Assembly: GCA_963723765.1 (NCBI GenBank)
Contig: CAVRSD010000005.1
Location: 124,001-188,000 of the forward strand
Length of the DNA: 64,000 bases
Reading direction: 5' to 3'
Origin: DATBAX01 sp963723765
GTDB lineage: Bacteria > Acidobacteriota > Terriglobia > Terriglobales > Acidobacteriaceae
Positions 1-9,955 of this stretch are shown here, piece by piece. Each line of letters starts with the position of its first letter. Within the stretch, counting starts at the first letter, position 1. The translations under genes and the position numbers were made by a program. A model generated the notes under the pieces. That model was not told the DNA's origin. It saw nothing but the letters and a program-made list of their open reading frames with translations, and did not search any database.

Positions 1-85
1 TTGTGGATGTAAAAGTCTGCGCCGTAAATGACGTCTGGTCGGGATTAAAGTTCGTAATCCGGCTTAAAGATCGAAAATAAGACCA

Positions 86-175
86 GCCACGGATTCGCGC
101 GGATCACACGGATAATTCATTTAATCTTAATTTCTTGACTAGATTTATCTGCGAAGATCCGCGCAAATCCGTGGC
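86..175. repeat. Inverted repeat with 20-bp arms, intergenic
   Basis: The arm at 86-105 (GCCACGGATTCGCGCGGATC) is matched in reverse complement by 156-175 with one mismatch; the AT-rich middle is about 50 bp. It lies just past the stop of the leftward VWFA gene. Such paired arms are typical of REP/MITE-like intergenic elements. It may act as a transcript end, but it has no run of T. The rest of 1-193 shows nothing else. Confidence 0.6.
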
Positions 176-193
176 GCTTTTGATCTTGCAATC

Positions 194-1297
194 TTACTCG
201 TGATGCTCCACCGCGTAATACCCACTGCGCGCCTGCACTTTGTAATCGCCATTCTTGGGGCGGATTTCCACTTTGCGGAAGGTGCCGTCTTTCACGGAAT
301 TCGTAGGAACGTAGCCGATGTTGTACTGGCTGCGCAGTTCATGCGCAATCTGATCGAACGCGTCTCTCAACTTGTCCATTTTGTTGCCAACTTCAATGAC
401 CCGGCCGCCGGTTTCCTGGGTCAGCTTTTTCATTTCGCCAGCCCCGGAGTAGCCGCCAAATCCATAGAATCCACGATCGGCGCACAGCAATACGTAAACA
501 ATGCTGTCGGATTTCTGGGCAGCTTCCACCGCATCTTTGATCTTGAGCTGGCTCCCCTGATCTTCTCCGTCCGTCAAAAGGATCATGGCCTTGCGACCGA
601 CCTGTTGGCCCAATTCATCATGAGAAGCGAGATACACGGCATCGTAAAGCAGCGTCCCGCGTGGAACTGACGAACTGGGAATAGGTCCGCCGCCCAGTCC
701 AGGGATGCTGCCGCCGCCCCCACCAGTATTGATTTTCGCGCTGTTTAAGGCTGCCTTGAGCAGATGCTCGGAGTTGGTGAAGTCCTGTAAAAGATCGACA
801 TTCACATCGAAGCTGAGGACGAAAGCCATGTCTTTTGGGGTGAGGATCTGAGCAAGGAAAGAACCGCCAACTTCTTTCTCCATGTCAAGGACACGCATTT
901 GGCTGCCGCTGGCGTCGATCAGAATGCCCAACGTGAGTGGCAAGTCCGACTCCGCGGCAAAATACTTGATGGTCTGCGGTTTGCCATCTTCATAGATCTC
1001 AAAATTGTCTTTGGTTAGACTGGGGATCAATCCCCCCTTCTTGTCCTTGACATTGAAAAAGAGCTGCACCACACCTACATTGACCTTCAGAGTGGTCGTG
1101 GGCTGGTCGTCGCTTTGATCGGCAGCTTGCCCGGTATGCTGGTGAAGCCTGGGGCCTTCCGAGGGGCCGGAATCATTGGACTCCGGGGCATTGCTAGCCG
1201 GTTCCGGAGTTTGCGTCTGCGCTGCGGAAAAAGTTCCGGTTACCATTGCCAGGCAAACAACGACAATCCAGAACTGAAAAAGACGGGCTTTGGGCAT
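194..1297 (-). CDS. Secreted VWFA-related domain protein (Acidobacteria type)
   Basis: Predicted exported protein of 367 aa. I start it at the ATG at 1297 (MPKARLFQFW), not at the upstream in-frame start, because a hydrophobic signal segment (about residues 8-26) follows at once and a GAGAG stretch precedes it. A low-complexity Pro/Ser/Asp region runs to about residue 70. A von Willebrand A domain follows, with an intact metal-ion-dependent adhesion motif (DASGS) and the second conserved stretch LLTDGED. The C-terminal block QYNIGYVP...RSGYYA is typical of the VWFA-related family frequent in Acidobacteria. A Gly-rich loop (GGGGGS...GLGGGP) sits inside the domain. It is divergent from a second family member at 1419, so the two probably share a promoter region. 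The ligand is unknown; a role in cell-surface adhesion or assembly is inference. Confidence 0.85.
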   Translation of the reverse strand: MPKARLFQFWIVVVCLAMVTGTFSAAQTQTPEPASNAPESNDSGPSEGPRLHQHTGQAADQSDDQPTTTLKVNVGVVQLFFNVKDKKGGLIPSLTKDNFEIYEDGKPQTIKYFAAESDLPLTLGILIDASGSQMRVLDMEKEVGGSFLAQILTPKDMAFVLSFDVNVDLLQDFTNSEHLLKAALNSAKINTGGGGGSIPGLGGGPIPSSSVPRGTLLYDAVYLASHDELGQQVGRKAMILLTDGEDQGSQLKIKDAVEAAQKSDSIVYVLLCADRGFYGFGGYSGAGEMKKLTQETGGRVIEVGNKMDKLRDAFDQIAHELRSQYNIGYVPTNSVKDGTFRKVEIRPKNGDYKVQARSGYYAVEHHE

Positions 1298-1418
1298 GAA
1301 GGTGTTCTCTCGCTCTTTTTGGTAGTCTATTCCTCTAGCTTTAGATGCACAAAGTTGTCCGTACCAGCATCTGAATACGGGAACCTGCCTGGAGCAGGCC
1401 GGGGGCACTAAATTTTAT

Positions 1419-2744
1419 ATGTCGAATAAGCAAAAGATCGCTGGATGGCTCGTCATTTTAGGGTTTTGTTTGATGGCAGCATTGGGGTCAACCCAAACCC
1501 CTACGGTAAAGCCACCGCAGAATCAAGATATTCCGGATGCCCCTTCGCCGCAACCCGGCGCCGGTGTTGCCCCCGCGCCTTCCCCCATCCCGGATGCCGT
1601 GCCTCCATCCCCAATTCCAGGCGCCAATCAGCCCGCTCCTAGTGGAGACACCGCCCCCGATGTGCGAAGCCCGGCTACTCGGTCAGAGGAAGAGAATTCC
1701 ATTCCCGCCCCCCCGCTCAACATCAAGACGGTTCCACAGGGAGGAGCCACGCCCGCGCCCAACGATGCGCAGGAACAACTGTTCAAACTTTCCGTGAACG
1801 TCAACCAGGTGATGATTCCTGTCCGGGTCACCACCAGCTCCGGCCACCTGGTCGATGGCTTGTTACCGAAAGACATCTCGGTGTACGAAGACGGCAAGAA
1901 GCAGACATTGAATTTTTTCACCAGCGATCCGTTTGCGCTTTCCGCCGCGGTCATTCTCGACCTGGGCATGCCCGATGTCGCGGTGCAGAAAGTCAATCAG
2001 ACGTTTTCGGCCCTGGAAGGCGCATTCAGTACCTATGATGAGGTTTCTCTTTACACTTACAGTACGTCAGTTTCGAAGCAAACCGACTTTAGCTCGGCCA
2101 ACCGGCAATTGACTGCGGCGCTTAATGATCTGAAAACCGTCCGCGGCCGGAATAATGGACCGCCCGTGACCAGCGGCCCTCTGGGCCCACAAGGTCCCAC
2201 GATCAATGGCAACCCCATCGATCCGAGTGCCGCAAGAGTGTCGACCCCGCCTAAGGAATCGCATGTGCTCAATGATGCCATCCTGGCGGCCGCTTTGGAC
2301 TTAGGTAGACGCGAAAAAACCCGTCGCAAAGTCATTTTCGTCATCAGCGATGGACGGGAAGCCCGCAGCGCCGCCAGCTATCGCGACGTGCTGAAAGTCC
2401 TGCTTTCGAATGGAATTGCGGTCTATGGCTTAAGCGTTGAGGGCGCGGCACTTCCTGGCTTCAAGCAGCTCGGAAAGCTGCACGCTCCCTTTATGGGCTA
2501 TACCGACATTTTGCCCAAATACGCTTCGGCGACTGCAGGGGACATATTTTCCGACTTCTCCAGCGACAGCATGGAAGATGCTTACGCGCGGGCCATGGGC
2601 GAGGCCCGTAACCAATACACAGTTGGGTATGTCACGCGAATCACTCCCAGCAGCGCTTACCGGCAGGTCGAGATCCGGGTGGCTCGTCCCGATGTGAAGG
2701 TGTATGCCAGGGACGGCTATTATCCCTTGCCCTCGGTTCGCTAA
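1419..2744 (+). CDS. Secreted VWFA-related protein with a degenerate metal site
   Basis: 441-aa exported protein. A signal segment lies at about residues 8-26, followed by a Pro-rich stalk of about 80 residues (repeated PSP/PIP/PAP), then a VWA-like domain (about 125-400). The tail QYTVGYV...ARDGYYPL matches that of the divergent neighbour. Where the neighbour has DASGS, this protein has ILDLGMPD, so the usual DxSxS metal site is missing and the fold may be structural only. The second half contains VIFVISDGREARSA, equivalent to the TDGED region. The pair looks like an old duplication with one copy losing the metal site. The ligand is unknown. Confidence 0.82.
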   Translation: MSNKQKIAGWLVILGFCLMAALGSTQTPTVKPPQNQDIPDAPSPQPGAGVAPAPSPIPDAVPPSPIPGANQPAPSGDTAPDVRSPATRSEEENSIPAPPLNIKTVPQGGATPAPNDAQEQLFKLSVNVNQVMIPVRVTTSSGHLVDGLLPKDISVYEDGKKQTLNFFTSDPFALSAAVILDLGMPDVAVQKVNQTFSALEGAFSTYDEVSLYTYSTSVSKQTDFSSANRQLTAALNDLKTVRGRNNGPPVTSGPLGPQGPTINGNPIDPSAARVSTPPKESHVLNDAILAAALDLGRREKTRRKVIFVISDGREARSAASYRDVLKVLLSNGIAVYGLSVEGAALPGFKQLGKLHAPFMGYTDILPKYASATAGDIFSDFSSDSMEDAYARAMGEARNQYTVGYVTRITPSSAYRQVEIRVARPDVKVYARDGYYPLPSVR

Positions 2745-2912
2745 GAGACCGACGAATCGCTGCCTAAGCCCTTAGTGTTCTAGCTAGTAACCGCAGTAAC
2801 CTGCCGGTAACGCTGGGCCGTGTGATATAAAACCAGCAGCACCAAGCAAAATTTCCCAGGGAGAGGTTTGCGGATTAGCGCGAACGTCTGCCGCGGGGTA
2901 TTGAGGAAAGCC

Positions 2913-3500
<588 letters not shown>

Positions 3501-3591
3501 GTCGTCTGTCGGTCTCTTGATCCAAGCTCGGGCATTCAGCCTGCGCTGCAATCCCAACACAATCCAGAATCCATCAGTTCACGACTTGCTT

Positions 3592-3786
3592 TTAGGGATG
3601 CTTCTCTTTGGCGAGAGCCGAGAGTTCCTGCAGGATTTCTTTGAGCCGGCGACGGCGCTCTCCATTGGCGTGGATGGCGAAAGGTTTGGGGTCAGACATT
3701 TCAGCAAACGTCTGATTCAGGTCTTGCAGAGAGGCAACTTCGCCTCGCAAACTTTGAACTCGATTCAGAATGTCGGTGGCATACAT
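3592..3786 (-). CDS. Small hypothetical protein, coiled-coil-like
   Basis: 64-aa ORF, rich in Leu, Glu, Arg and Gln, with heptad-like spacing (ILNRVQSLRGEVASLQDL, then RRRLKEILQELSAL) that suggests two amphipathic helices. It has no signal peptide or membrane segment and I recognise no family. It lies tail to tail with the MglA gene and upstream of nothing obvious. Reality as a gene rests only on its composition and on the lack of a competing ORF. Confidence 0.45.
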   Translation of the reverse strand: MYATDILNRVQSLRGEVASLQDLNQTFAEMSDPKPFAIHANGERRRRLKEILQELSALAKEKHP

Positions 3787-3840
3787 ACTTAGAGCATACG
3801 CTCAATTGTTCCCCAACGTTGGGTGAACCGGGAAGGCTGC

Positions 3841-3975
3841 GGGTGCCCCGTCCTTCCGCGGTTTCCGCGGAGGGCGGGGTTTTTCCAGGTTTGAGGGTTT
3901 TGATTGAGTAAAAAAAAAGTCAAAAATCAAAAGCCCCGCCCTCCCGCAAAATGCGCGGGAAGGACGGGGCACCCT
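3841..3975. repeat. 135-bp nested inverted repeat (REP/MITE-like)
   Basis: Outer arms GGGTGCCCCGTCCTTCCGCG (3841-3860) and its near-perfect reverse complement (about 3955-3974) enclose inner arms GGAGGGCGGGGTTTT (3869-3883) and AAAAGCCCCGCCCTCC (about 3929-3944), with an A/T-rich centre. Transcribed, this would fold into one long hairpin. It sits between the 64-aa ORF and the end of the ClpB-like gene. Two nested, diverged arm pairs suggest a mobile REP pair or a small non-autonomous element. Confidence 0.7.
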
Positions 3976-3981
3976 ACCAAA

Positions 3982-5145
3982 CTATTTGGCTTCGGCGGTG
4001 GGAAGTGCGCCACCGAAATCGCGGCGTCCCACTGGCTTTGCGGTGCGCGCAACTAACGTAGGCACGCCGGCCGCTGCTCCATAACGTTCCATCAGCATGG
4101 GAACCATGGTGCCTTCGGCTTCTTTGACGAAGGTAATCCGGCCTTCCGCGTTCAGATCCACGCGGATGAAATCGCCGAGTTTCACCTGGCTCGTGGCCAC
4201 GAGATTCGCGAGCGGGAACACGAGGTTGCGTTCAATCGCGCGCTTGAGATGCCGCGCTCCGTATTTCGGATCAGTACCTTCGTGCAACAGAAAGCTTTTC
4301 ACTTTGGGAGTGCAGTTAAAAACGAACTGATAGGCAGGTGAAGCCATCAGGACGCGCTGCTGCACCATGCCAAGTTCAATTTCGAGGATCTGTTCCAAAT
4401 GTTCCGGCCGCAGGGTCCCGAAAACGACGGCCTTGTCGATGCGGTTCATGAACTCCGGCGAGAACTTACGCCGGGCCGCATCGAGTGCGCTGCGGTTGAT
4501 CTTGTCGTCCAATTTGGAATCGACCACGGTCGCTTTCGAGGCAAAACCCAGACCGCCTTCCATCATGGTGCTCATCTCACTGGCCCCCAGGTTCGAGGTC
4601 ATGATGATGATGCATTGCGAAAGATCGACGCGTCGGTTGTCACCCAAAGTCAAAGTTGCCTTGTCGAGAATGCCGAGCAGCAACTGCCAGAGTGCGTCGG
4701 AAGCCTTCTCGATTTCGTCGAACAACAGAACCGACAGTTTGAGTTTGTCGGTATGCCACTGATTCAACGCTTCCTGTGTAAGCAGCGGATGGGTTTCACG
4801 ATGGCCGAGGTATCCCGGAGGCGAGCCGATCAGTTTTGCGATCTCATGGGAATGCTGGAACTCGGCGCAGTCGATCTTGATACAGGCACGGGCGTCTCCG
4901 AACAAAGCTTCCGACAGAGCCTCAACTACCCGAGTTTTCCCGGACCCTGTGGGTCCAAGGAACAACAGATTGCCGACTGGCCGTCCCGGCGGGTTCAACC
5001 CAGCCAGAAACATTTGATAGATCTCCACCACCTTCTCAACGGCCGCGTCCTGGCCCACAATCTTGCGGCGCAGGGCGTTTTCGAACTCTCGGGCGTCGTT
5101 ACTTCTGAGGGTTGGATCGAGAACTGTACTGGCTACCGTTTTCAT
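3982..5145 (-). CDS. Stand-alone AAA+ ATPase like the ClpB/ClpA D2 module
   Basis: 387 aa. The single AAA+ module resembles the second ATPase domain of ClpA/ClpB, with no Clp N-domain, no D1 and no ClpB middle coiled coil. Walker A is GPTGSGKT (about 65-72), the pore region is GSPPGYLGH, Walker B is LLFDEIEKA, and sensor 1 is IIMTSNLGA. An FMNRID motif follows and the C-terminal small domain has GARHLKRAIER (sensor 2 arginine region). Proteins of this size are much shorter than ClpB (about 860 aa). It may remodel a specific partner rather than act as a general disaggregase. No ClpP-binding IGF/L loop is obvious. Its gene is divergent from the DUF4015 gene, with 365 bp between them. Confidence 0.82.
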   Translation of the reverse strand: MKTVASTVLDPTLRSNDAREFENALRRKIVGQDAAVEKVVEIYQMFLAGLNPPGRPVGNLLFLGPTGSGKTRVVEALSEALFGDARACIKIDCAEFQHSHEIAKLIGSPPGYLGHRETHPLLTQEALNQWHTDKLKLSVLLFDEIEKASDALWQLLLGILDKATLTLGDNRRVDLSQCIIIMTSNLGASEMSTMMEGGLGFASKATVVDSKLDDKINRSALDAARRKFSPEFMNRIDKAVVFGTLRPEHLEQILEIELGMVQQRVLMASPAYQFVFNCTPKVKSFLLHEGTDPKYGARHLKRAIERNLVFPLANLVATSQVKLGDFIRVDLNAEGRITFVKEAEGTMVPMLMERYGAAAGVPTLVARTAKPVGRRDFGGALPTAEAK

Positions 5146-5510
5146 AAGTTTGTCCGGCCTTTTCCCTTTTAGGGCCCTACTTTACGTTCCCTGGAAGACG
5201 GCTAATCTCTTTGTTCAAAATGGGAGGACAGATTCTGTCATCCCACAATTCGCTGCTCGTAAGGTCATAGTGCAAACGGCTCGCCATCCTTGGTTACAGC
5301 CTATCTCTATTTACTGCAACATTTTGAGACCTATAGCACGCTAGAATCAACCCCGATTTCCACCTCGCTGACAGGGAAAGTGAAATAGTTTGCTCACACG
5401 GGAAGTTCCTTGGCCTCAACCGGGGCTGAAGCAATCCGCCACGCGGCCTTGACCACCCGTAACTGGCAGGTAAACTCTCCCCCGGGTTAGCATCCGGAAA
5501 AAGCATTATC
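5146..5510. other. 365-bp divergent intergenic region
   Basis: Lies between two divergently transcribed genes and must hold both promoters. No ORF with a plausible ribosome binding site, RNA gene or strong hairpin was recognised by eye. Confidence 0.5.
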
Positions 5511-6992
5511 ATGGAGAAAATCTTGCGCCGCCTTGGTCCGATTTCGCTTTCAGTCGCCCTCTGCTTATCTTTGGGCTTGCTCGTTTCCCACATTGGCTTT
5601 CGCGTTCCGTCAGCCGCCGCACAATCGTTGCAGAAGGCCAAGCTCGTTCCTACTGGGAATGTTGGTGTCGCAACCTTAAAGCCAGGGGAGATTGCATCAC
5701 CGACCTTGGTTGCACCTCGGGGGAGTACACTCTACGTCGCGAAGCGCGGCGAAGCAATTAACACGGTCTCGCATCATTTCATTTCGCAGACTTCGTATTT
5801 AACGTCCACCGAACTGACAGAAGCCATTCGACAGGCCAACGGAAATCTGCAAGGAAATTTCTTTAAAGCTGGGCAACAAGTTATCATCCCCGGAATTTTA
5901 GATGCTCCCATCGTGGAGAAATCGATTCCGGTGGCGAAAGATTTTGAAGTAAGAGCGATTTATCTAACAGGATTAATGGCAGGCAGCGATCACGGGTTGC
6001 GCATTGTCAAACGCTGGAAAGAAGTCGGCGGCAACGCCGTAGTGTTCGACGTGAAAGACAGCGACGGAACCATCAACATTGCGTTTGATCATCCGCTAGC
6101 AGGCACACATAAGACTTACATTCGCGATTTGCCCAAGTATGTGCGCTTCCTCCATTCACAGGGAATGCATGCCATTGCCCGCGTGGCGATTTTCCGGGAC
6201 GAGCGGCTGGTGGTGGCGCATCCTGAACTGGCGGTGCAATCACACAAGACCGGCAGCGCCTGGCGCGAAAACGGCAAGTTGGTTTGGACTGATCCCTCGC
6301 AACCCAAAGTACAAGACTTCGATATTGCGCTTGCCAAGAAGGCGACTGAAGCCGGGGCGGACGAAATCCAGTTTGACTATGTACGCTTCCCTGCCGAAGG
6401 CGATCAAAAAGACGCAACATTTTACTTCCAGACACAGCATCCCGATTGGCATCGTGCGGATGTGATCGCCGACTTTCTGAAGCGAGCTTACGCCGAGATC
6501 CACCCGACCGGTGCCCTGCTCTCGTTGGATGTGTTTGGCATCATGGCTTGGCAACGTCAGGTAGATTTATCGCATACCGGTCAGGACATTGTTCGCATGG
6601 AGCAGTATTGCGATGTGCTCTCGCCAATGATCTATCCGTCGCATTTCTTCGGCATGGATGGAATCGCCTCTCCCGGAGACGCGCCGGAACACTTTATCGG
6701 CGAATCGATGGAGCGGTTTGAGAAGATTACACGGGGTAGCGGTGTGGTGATTCGTCCCTGGTTGCAGGCGTTTCGCTGGCGGGCCAAGACCTATTCCCCG
6801 GAGTACATCAAGATCCAGGTGCTGACGGCGAAGAATAAAGGCGGCATCGGCTTCTTGTTCTGGAACGCCAACAACGACTACACCAAGCCGAACATTGCCA
6901 TGCCTGAAATGAAAGCGGCCAAGGGACAATATTTGCGTGGGGATGAACTGCCGGCGATGGCGCAGGCGAGTGTGAGCCACAGCGCAAACTAG
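5511..6992 (+). CDS. LysM-like plus DUF4015 putative glycoside hydrolase, exported
   Basis: 493 aa. The signal/anchor segment lies at about residues 11-38. A LysM-like peptidoglycan- or polysaccharide-binding unit follows (about 72-125: TLYVAKRGEAINTVSHHF ... GQQVIIPGI). The rest is a TIM-barrel-like DUF4015 domain (about 145-460), beginning RAIYLTGLMAGS and with VVFDVKDSDG, EIQFDYVRFP and DVLSPMIYPSHF, which carry the acidic residues expected at the active face of this glycosidase-like family. The substrate is unknown; cell-wall or exopolysaccharide processing is inference from the LysM unit and export signal. It stands alone, downstream of a 365-bp divergent gap. Confidence 0.82.
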   Translation: MEKILRRLGPISLSVALCLSLGLLVSHIGFRVPSAAAQSLQKAKLVPTGNVGVATLKPGEIASPTLVAPRGSTLYVAKRGEAINTVSHHFISQTSYLTSTELTEAIRQANGNLQGNFFKAGQQVIIPGILDAPIVEKSIPVAKDFEVRAIYLTGLMAGSDHGLRIVKRWKEVGGNAVVFDVKDSDGTINIAFDHPLAGTHKTYIRDLPKYVRFLHSQGMHAIARVAIFRDERLVVAHPELAVQSHKTGSAWRENGKLVWTDPSQPKVQDFDIALAKKATEAGADEIQFDYVRFPAEGDQKDATFYFQTQHPDWHRADVIADFLKRAYAEIHPTGALLSLDVFGIMAWQRQVDLSHTGQDIVRMEQYCDVLSPMIYPSHFFGMDGIASPGDAPEHFIGESMERFEKITRGSGVVIRPWLQAFRWRAKTYSPEYIKIQVLTAKNKGGIGFLFWNANNDYTKPNIAMPEMKAAKGQYLRGDELPAMAQASVSHSAN

Positions 6993-7080
6993 CGAATCAG
7001 GTAAGAACCGCTCCGGCAGAGTCTGGGCGGTTCGCTACCCACCTCTGCCAGAGCTTTATGGTGTTCTCTAACTCTGCTTC

Positions 7081-7695
7081 CTAGAAGAAAATGGTTACGG
7101 GTGTACTGACAGTGATACGCGTTGCCGTGATCACGCCAAGGATGTGGGCGGTGTTATTTCCCGACGGATCATAGGCATCCAGAACGAACCTGCCGTGATA
7201 AGAGTTCGCGTCGGCGCCGAGATATATCGTTTCAGCAATTTGGGTAGGCCCAGCCGGATTCCCGATCCCACCCGGCGCGTTAGCGGTGTCGTTGCCTAAG
7301 GCAAAGTGGTTGAGCTTGTATCGTGTCTTCCCATCCCTTGCCCACACTCCCATGCAGAAATTTCCGTCCTGTGCAGGTCGTCCGGAATTCATGATTTCCG
7401 TACCATCGCTGTGCCAGACAACCACTGCCGAGTCGATCGGCGTGCCATCCGGCGGCCCGTCGGGATTGCCCTTGGCGGTGAAGGTAACGTGCCACATTCC
7501 CACAATCGGATCGCTGGTGGCCTGAACTAATAGAAGCGACGCTGGCTGGGATTGATCCTGCCAGGACTGCTGCTTTAGAGATGCCGGCGTTTTCAGTTTC
7601 GTGTCCCCGCATTCGGCACTCGCTGATGCAGTGAGGATCGTCCCGATTAGCACGATTCCCAAAGCTACGGTCATTTTCTTGAATAGGGTTGTCAT
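7081..7695 (-). CDS. Exported hypothetical protein
   Basis: 204 aa. Start set at the ATG at 7695 (MTTLFKKMTVAL), which has AAAGGAGA upstream; a longer in-frame ORF reaches 7773 but lacks such a site. A clear signal peptide (about 1-30, ending ASASA) is followed by a region resembling repeated beta strands (DPIVGMWHVTFTAKG, AVVVWHSDGTEIMNSG, YHGRFVLDAYDPSG). Similar small exported proteins with a GxW...F..DGT pattern are common in Acidobacteria but I know no function. It is divergent from the winged-helix regulator at 7881, which could control it. Confidence 0.6.
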   Translation of the reverse strand: MTTLFKKMTVALGIVLIGTILTASASAECGDTKLKTPASLKQQSWQDQSQPASLLLVQATSDPIVGMWHVTFTAKGNPDGPPDGTPIDSAVVVWHSDGTEIMNSGRPAQDGNFCMGVWARDGKTRYKLNHFALGNDTANAPGGIGNPAGPTQIAETIYLGADANSYHGRFVLDAYDPSGNNTAHILGVITATRITVSTPVTIFF

Positions 7696-7880
7696 GTGCT
7701 CTCCTTTGAAGTTTGGCGCTGAAGGCTTTGCGCTTCGGAGGGGCATGGTGCCTTGAACCGGCCGCCAGCACAATGAATGTGGGGTAAAGCTTGGGTAAAG
7801 GGCAGGTGAATTCGTAAGTTATTGAGAAGCCGAATAGTTCCGCACCACACCGCGGCTAATGCTATAGTTTTGCCCTGTAT

Positions 7881-9930
7881 TTGGGTCTTGCCGTGACTGC
7901 GTCTTATTACAAGTTTGGTGAATTTGAGCTGGACAGTGCCCGCTTTGAGCTGCGCCGCGACAGCCAGGTTCTGAAGCTCGAACGCATCCCCATGGAATTG
8001 CTCATCCTGCTGGCTGAGAAGGATGGCACTCTGGTCAGCCGACTGGAGATCATTGAGCGGCTTTGGGGTAAGGACGTTTTTGTCGACACCGAGCACGGCA
8101 TCAACACGGCTATCCGCAAGATTCGCACGGCGTTGCGGGAAGATGCCGAACAGCCCCGCTTTGTGCAAACGGTTGCGGGAAAAGGCTACCGGCTCGTTAT
8201 CGCTCCGCAGAACGGGAATACGGCGGCATCACAACCAGAAGTAAAGGTTCCGGTGGCAGCCGGGATTGTTTCCGCCGAAGCCATCCCGGCAAAACTCACC
8301 TCCAAAACCCATAGCGGCTGGCGAATAGTTGCAATCACGACAATTGCTCTGTTCCTGGTAGCCGGATTGATGATCGGACTGAACGTCGGAGGAGTGCGTA
8401 GCCGCCTATTTGCGAAACGTCAAATCGGATCCATCCACTCCATTGCGGTCATCCCTTTAGCAAATCTTTCCGGTGATCCGGCCCAGGATTATTTCGCCGA
8501 TGGCATGACCGACGAACTCATCACCATGCTGGCCAGGAACACATCTCTGCGTGTCGTATCCCGTACTTCCGCCATGCAGTACAAGGGCGTCCAGCGTCCG
8601 GTGCGCGAAATTGCCCGTGAACTCGGCGTGGACGGCATCCTGGAAGGTTCTGTGGAGCGGTCCGGGAATCGCGTGCACATGACCGTGCAACTCATCTACG
8701 CTCCCAGCGACACTCACGTCTGGGCGCAGAGTTACGATCGCGATAGCAATGAAGCTTTCTCGTTGCCGACGGAACTGTCGCAAACCATTGCCAAAGAAGT
8801 GAAGACCGCCGTCTCGCCAGCCAAGCCGCAGCGCTACGTCAGCCCGGAAGCGCACGATGCTTACTTGCAGGGACTGTATACATGGTACGGCAGTCGCTCC
8901 CGGTCGAAGTCAGGAGTACTTTGAAAAGGCCATCCAACTCCAACCCGACTATGCCGCGGCCTGGAGCGGTCTGGCCAACGCCTATATGGCTGAGGCAATC
9001 GTTGGCGATTCTCCGCCGCAGGAAGCCATGGGAAAAGCGAAGGCAGCGGTCCGTAAGGCTCTGGAGCTCGATGATTCGTTGGCGCAGGCGCACAACTCCC
9101 AAGCGGGTCTCTATCTCTTCAGTAGCTGGGATTGGGGTCGCGCCGAGTCGGAGTCACTGCGTGCCATTCAGTTGAATCCGAATTATAGCGAGGGGCGCCA
9201 TTTACACTCGTACATCCTCACCGTGATGAACCGGGACGATGAGGCCCTGCAAGAACAAAAGGTAGCTACCGCGATTGATCCTTTCGCCGACCCTTCGGCA
9301 TTGGGTCAAGCTTATATTCACCTGCGGCAGTACGACGCGGCCATCCATGATCTTCGATCGCGTGCTGAGGCCCAGTCAGGCGATATCTACGTGCATTTCT
9401 CTTTGTCCGAAGCTTATTGGCTAAAAGGCATGTGGAAGGAATCGGAGCAGGAATTGGAAAGTGGCAATCGACTCGCAGGCGATCCGAAAACGGCTGAGGC
9501 GGAACACCAAGCCTTTGTGCGAAACGGCGAAAAAGGCGTAGAAGAGCTCGCAGTCAGTACCATTAAAGCCCGGGCACGTAAAAAATATGTATCGCCGTGG
9601 GACATAGCGTTTACGTCTGCGTTTCTCGGAGATAAAGAGCAGACCTTGAAGTTCCTGGAAATGGCTTATCGTGAGCGCTCCCCCTGGATAGTATTTTTGC
9701 AGAAGGAGCCAGTTTTCGACTTTCTGCATTCGGAAGAACGCTATCGGGCCATCGTGAAGAAGATCGGTCTGCCGCCGGCGTGGGATAAACCCCCAGCGCT
9801 GACGCGAGTTAAACCTTTGAGACTGTTAGCGGCGCGACTGAAAGTCGCGCCCTTCCCTTTCCTACGACGATCTCGCCGACGTAATCCACAGAGCGGTAAC
9901 CTGCCCTCGGTTTTGCCCACTCGGCTATAA
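7881..9930 (+). CDS. Winged-helix/TolB-like/TPR regulator, one frameshift
   Basis: Read as one gene of about 682 aa across two frames. The first frame (7881-8924) has an OmpR/CadC-type winged helix (about 8-110, ending TVAGKGYRLV), a membrane segment (about 150-170) and a TolB-N-like domain (AVIPLANLSGD ... YFADGMTDELI). The second frame continues with TPR repeats (EYFEKAIQLQPDYAAAWSGLANAY onward, quoted only in part). The break is at 8907-8908, where GAAG would read GAG if one A were removed, restoring the junction. CadC-like proteins sense signals across the membrane and bind DNA without phosphorylation. The start is TTG 7881 or GTG 7893; neither has a clear ribosome site. The last ~35 residues run through a REP-like hairpin (9831-9851), so the true C-terminus may be modified by insertion. 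Confidence 0.75.
9831..9851. repeat. Perfect 9-bp stem hairpin, REP-like
   Basis: GGCGCGACT-GAA-AGTCGCGCC forms a perfect 9-bp stem with a 3-nt loop. It lies inside the 3' end of the TPR regulator frame. A near-identical design (GGCCCGACT-TAT-AGTCGGGCC) occurs at 58301-58321. Confidence 0.6.
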
Positions 9931-9955
9931 TTGAGGCAGATTCGTAGGAGTATTC

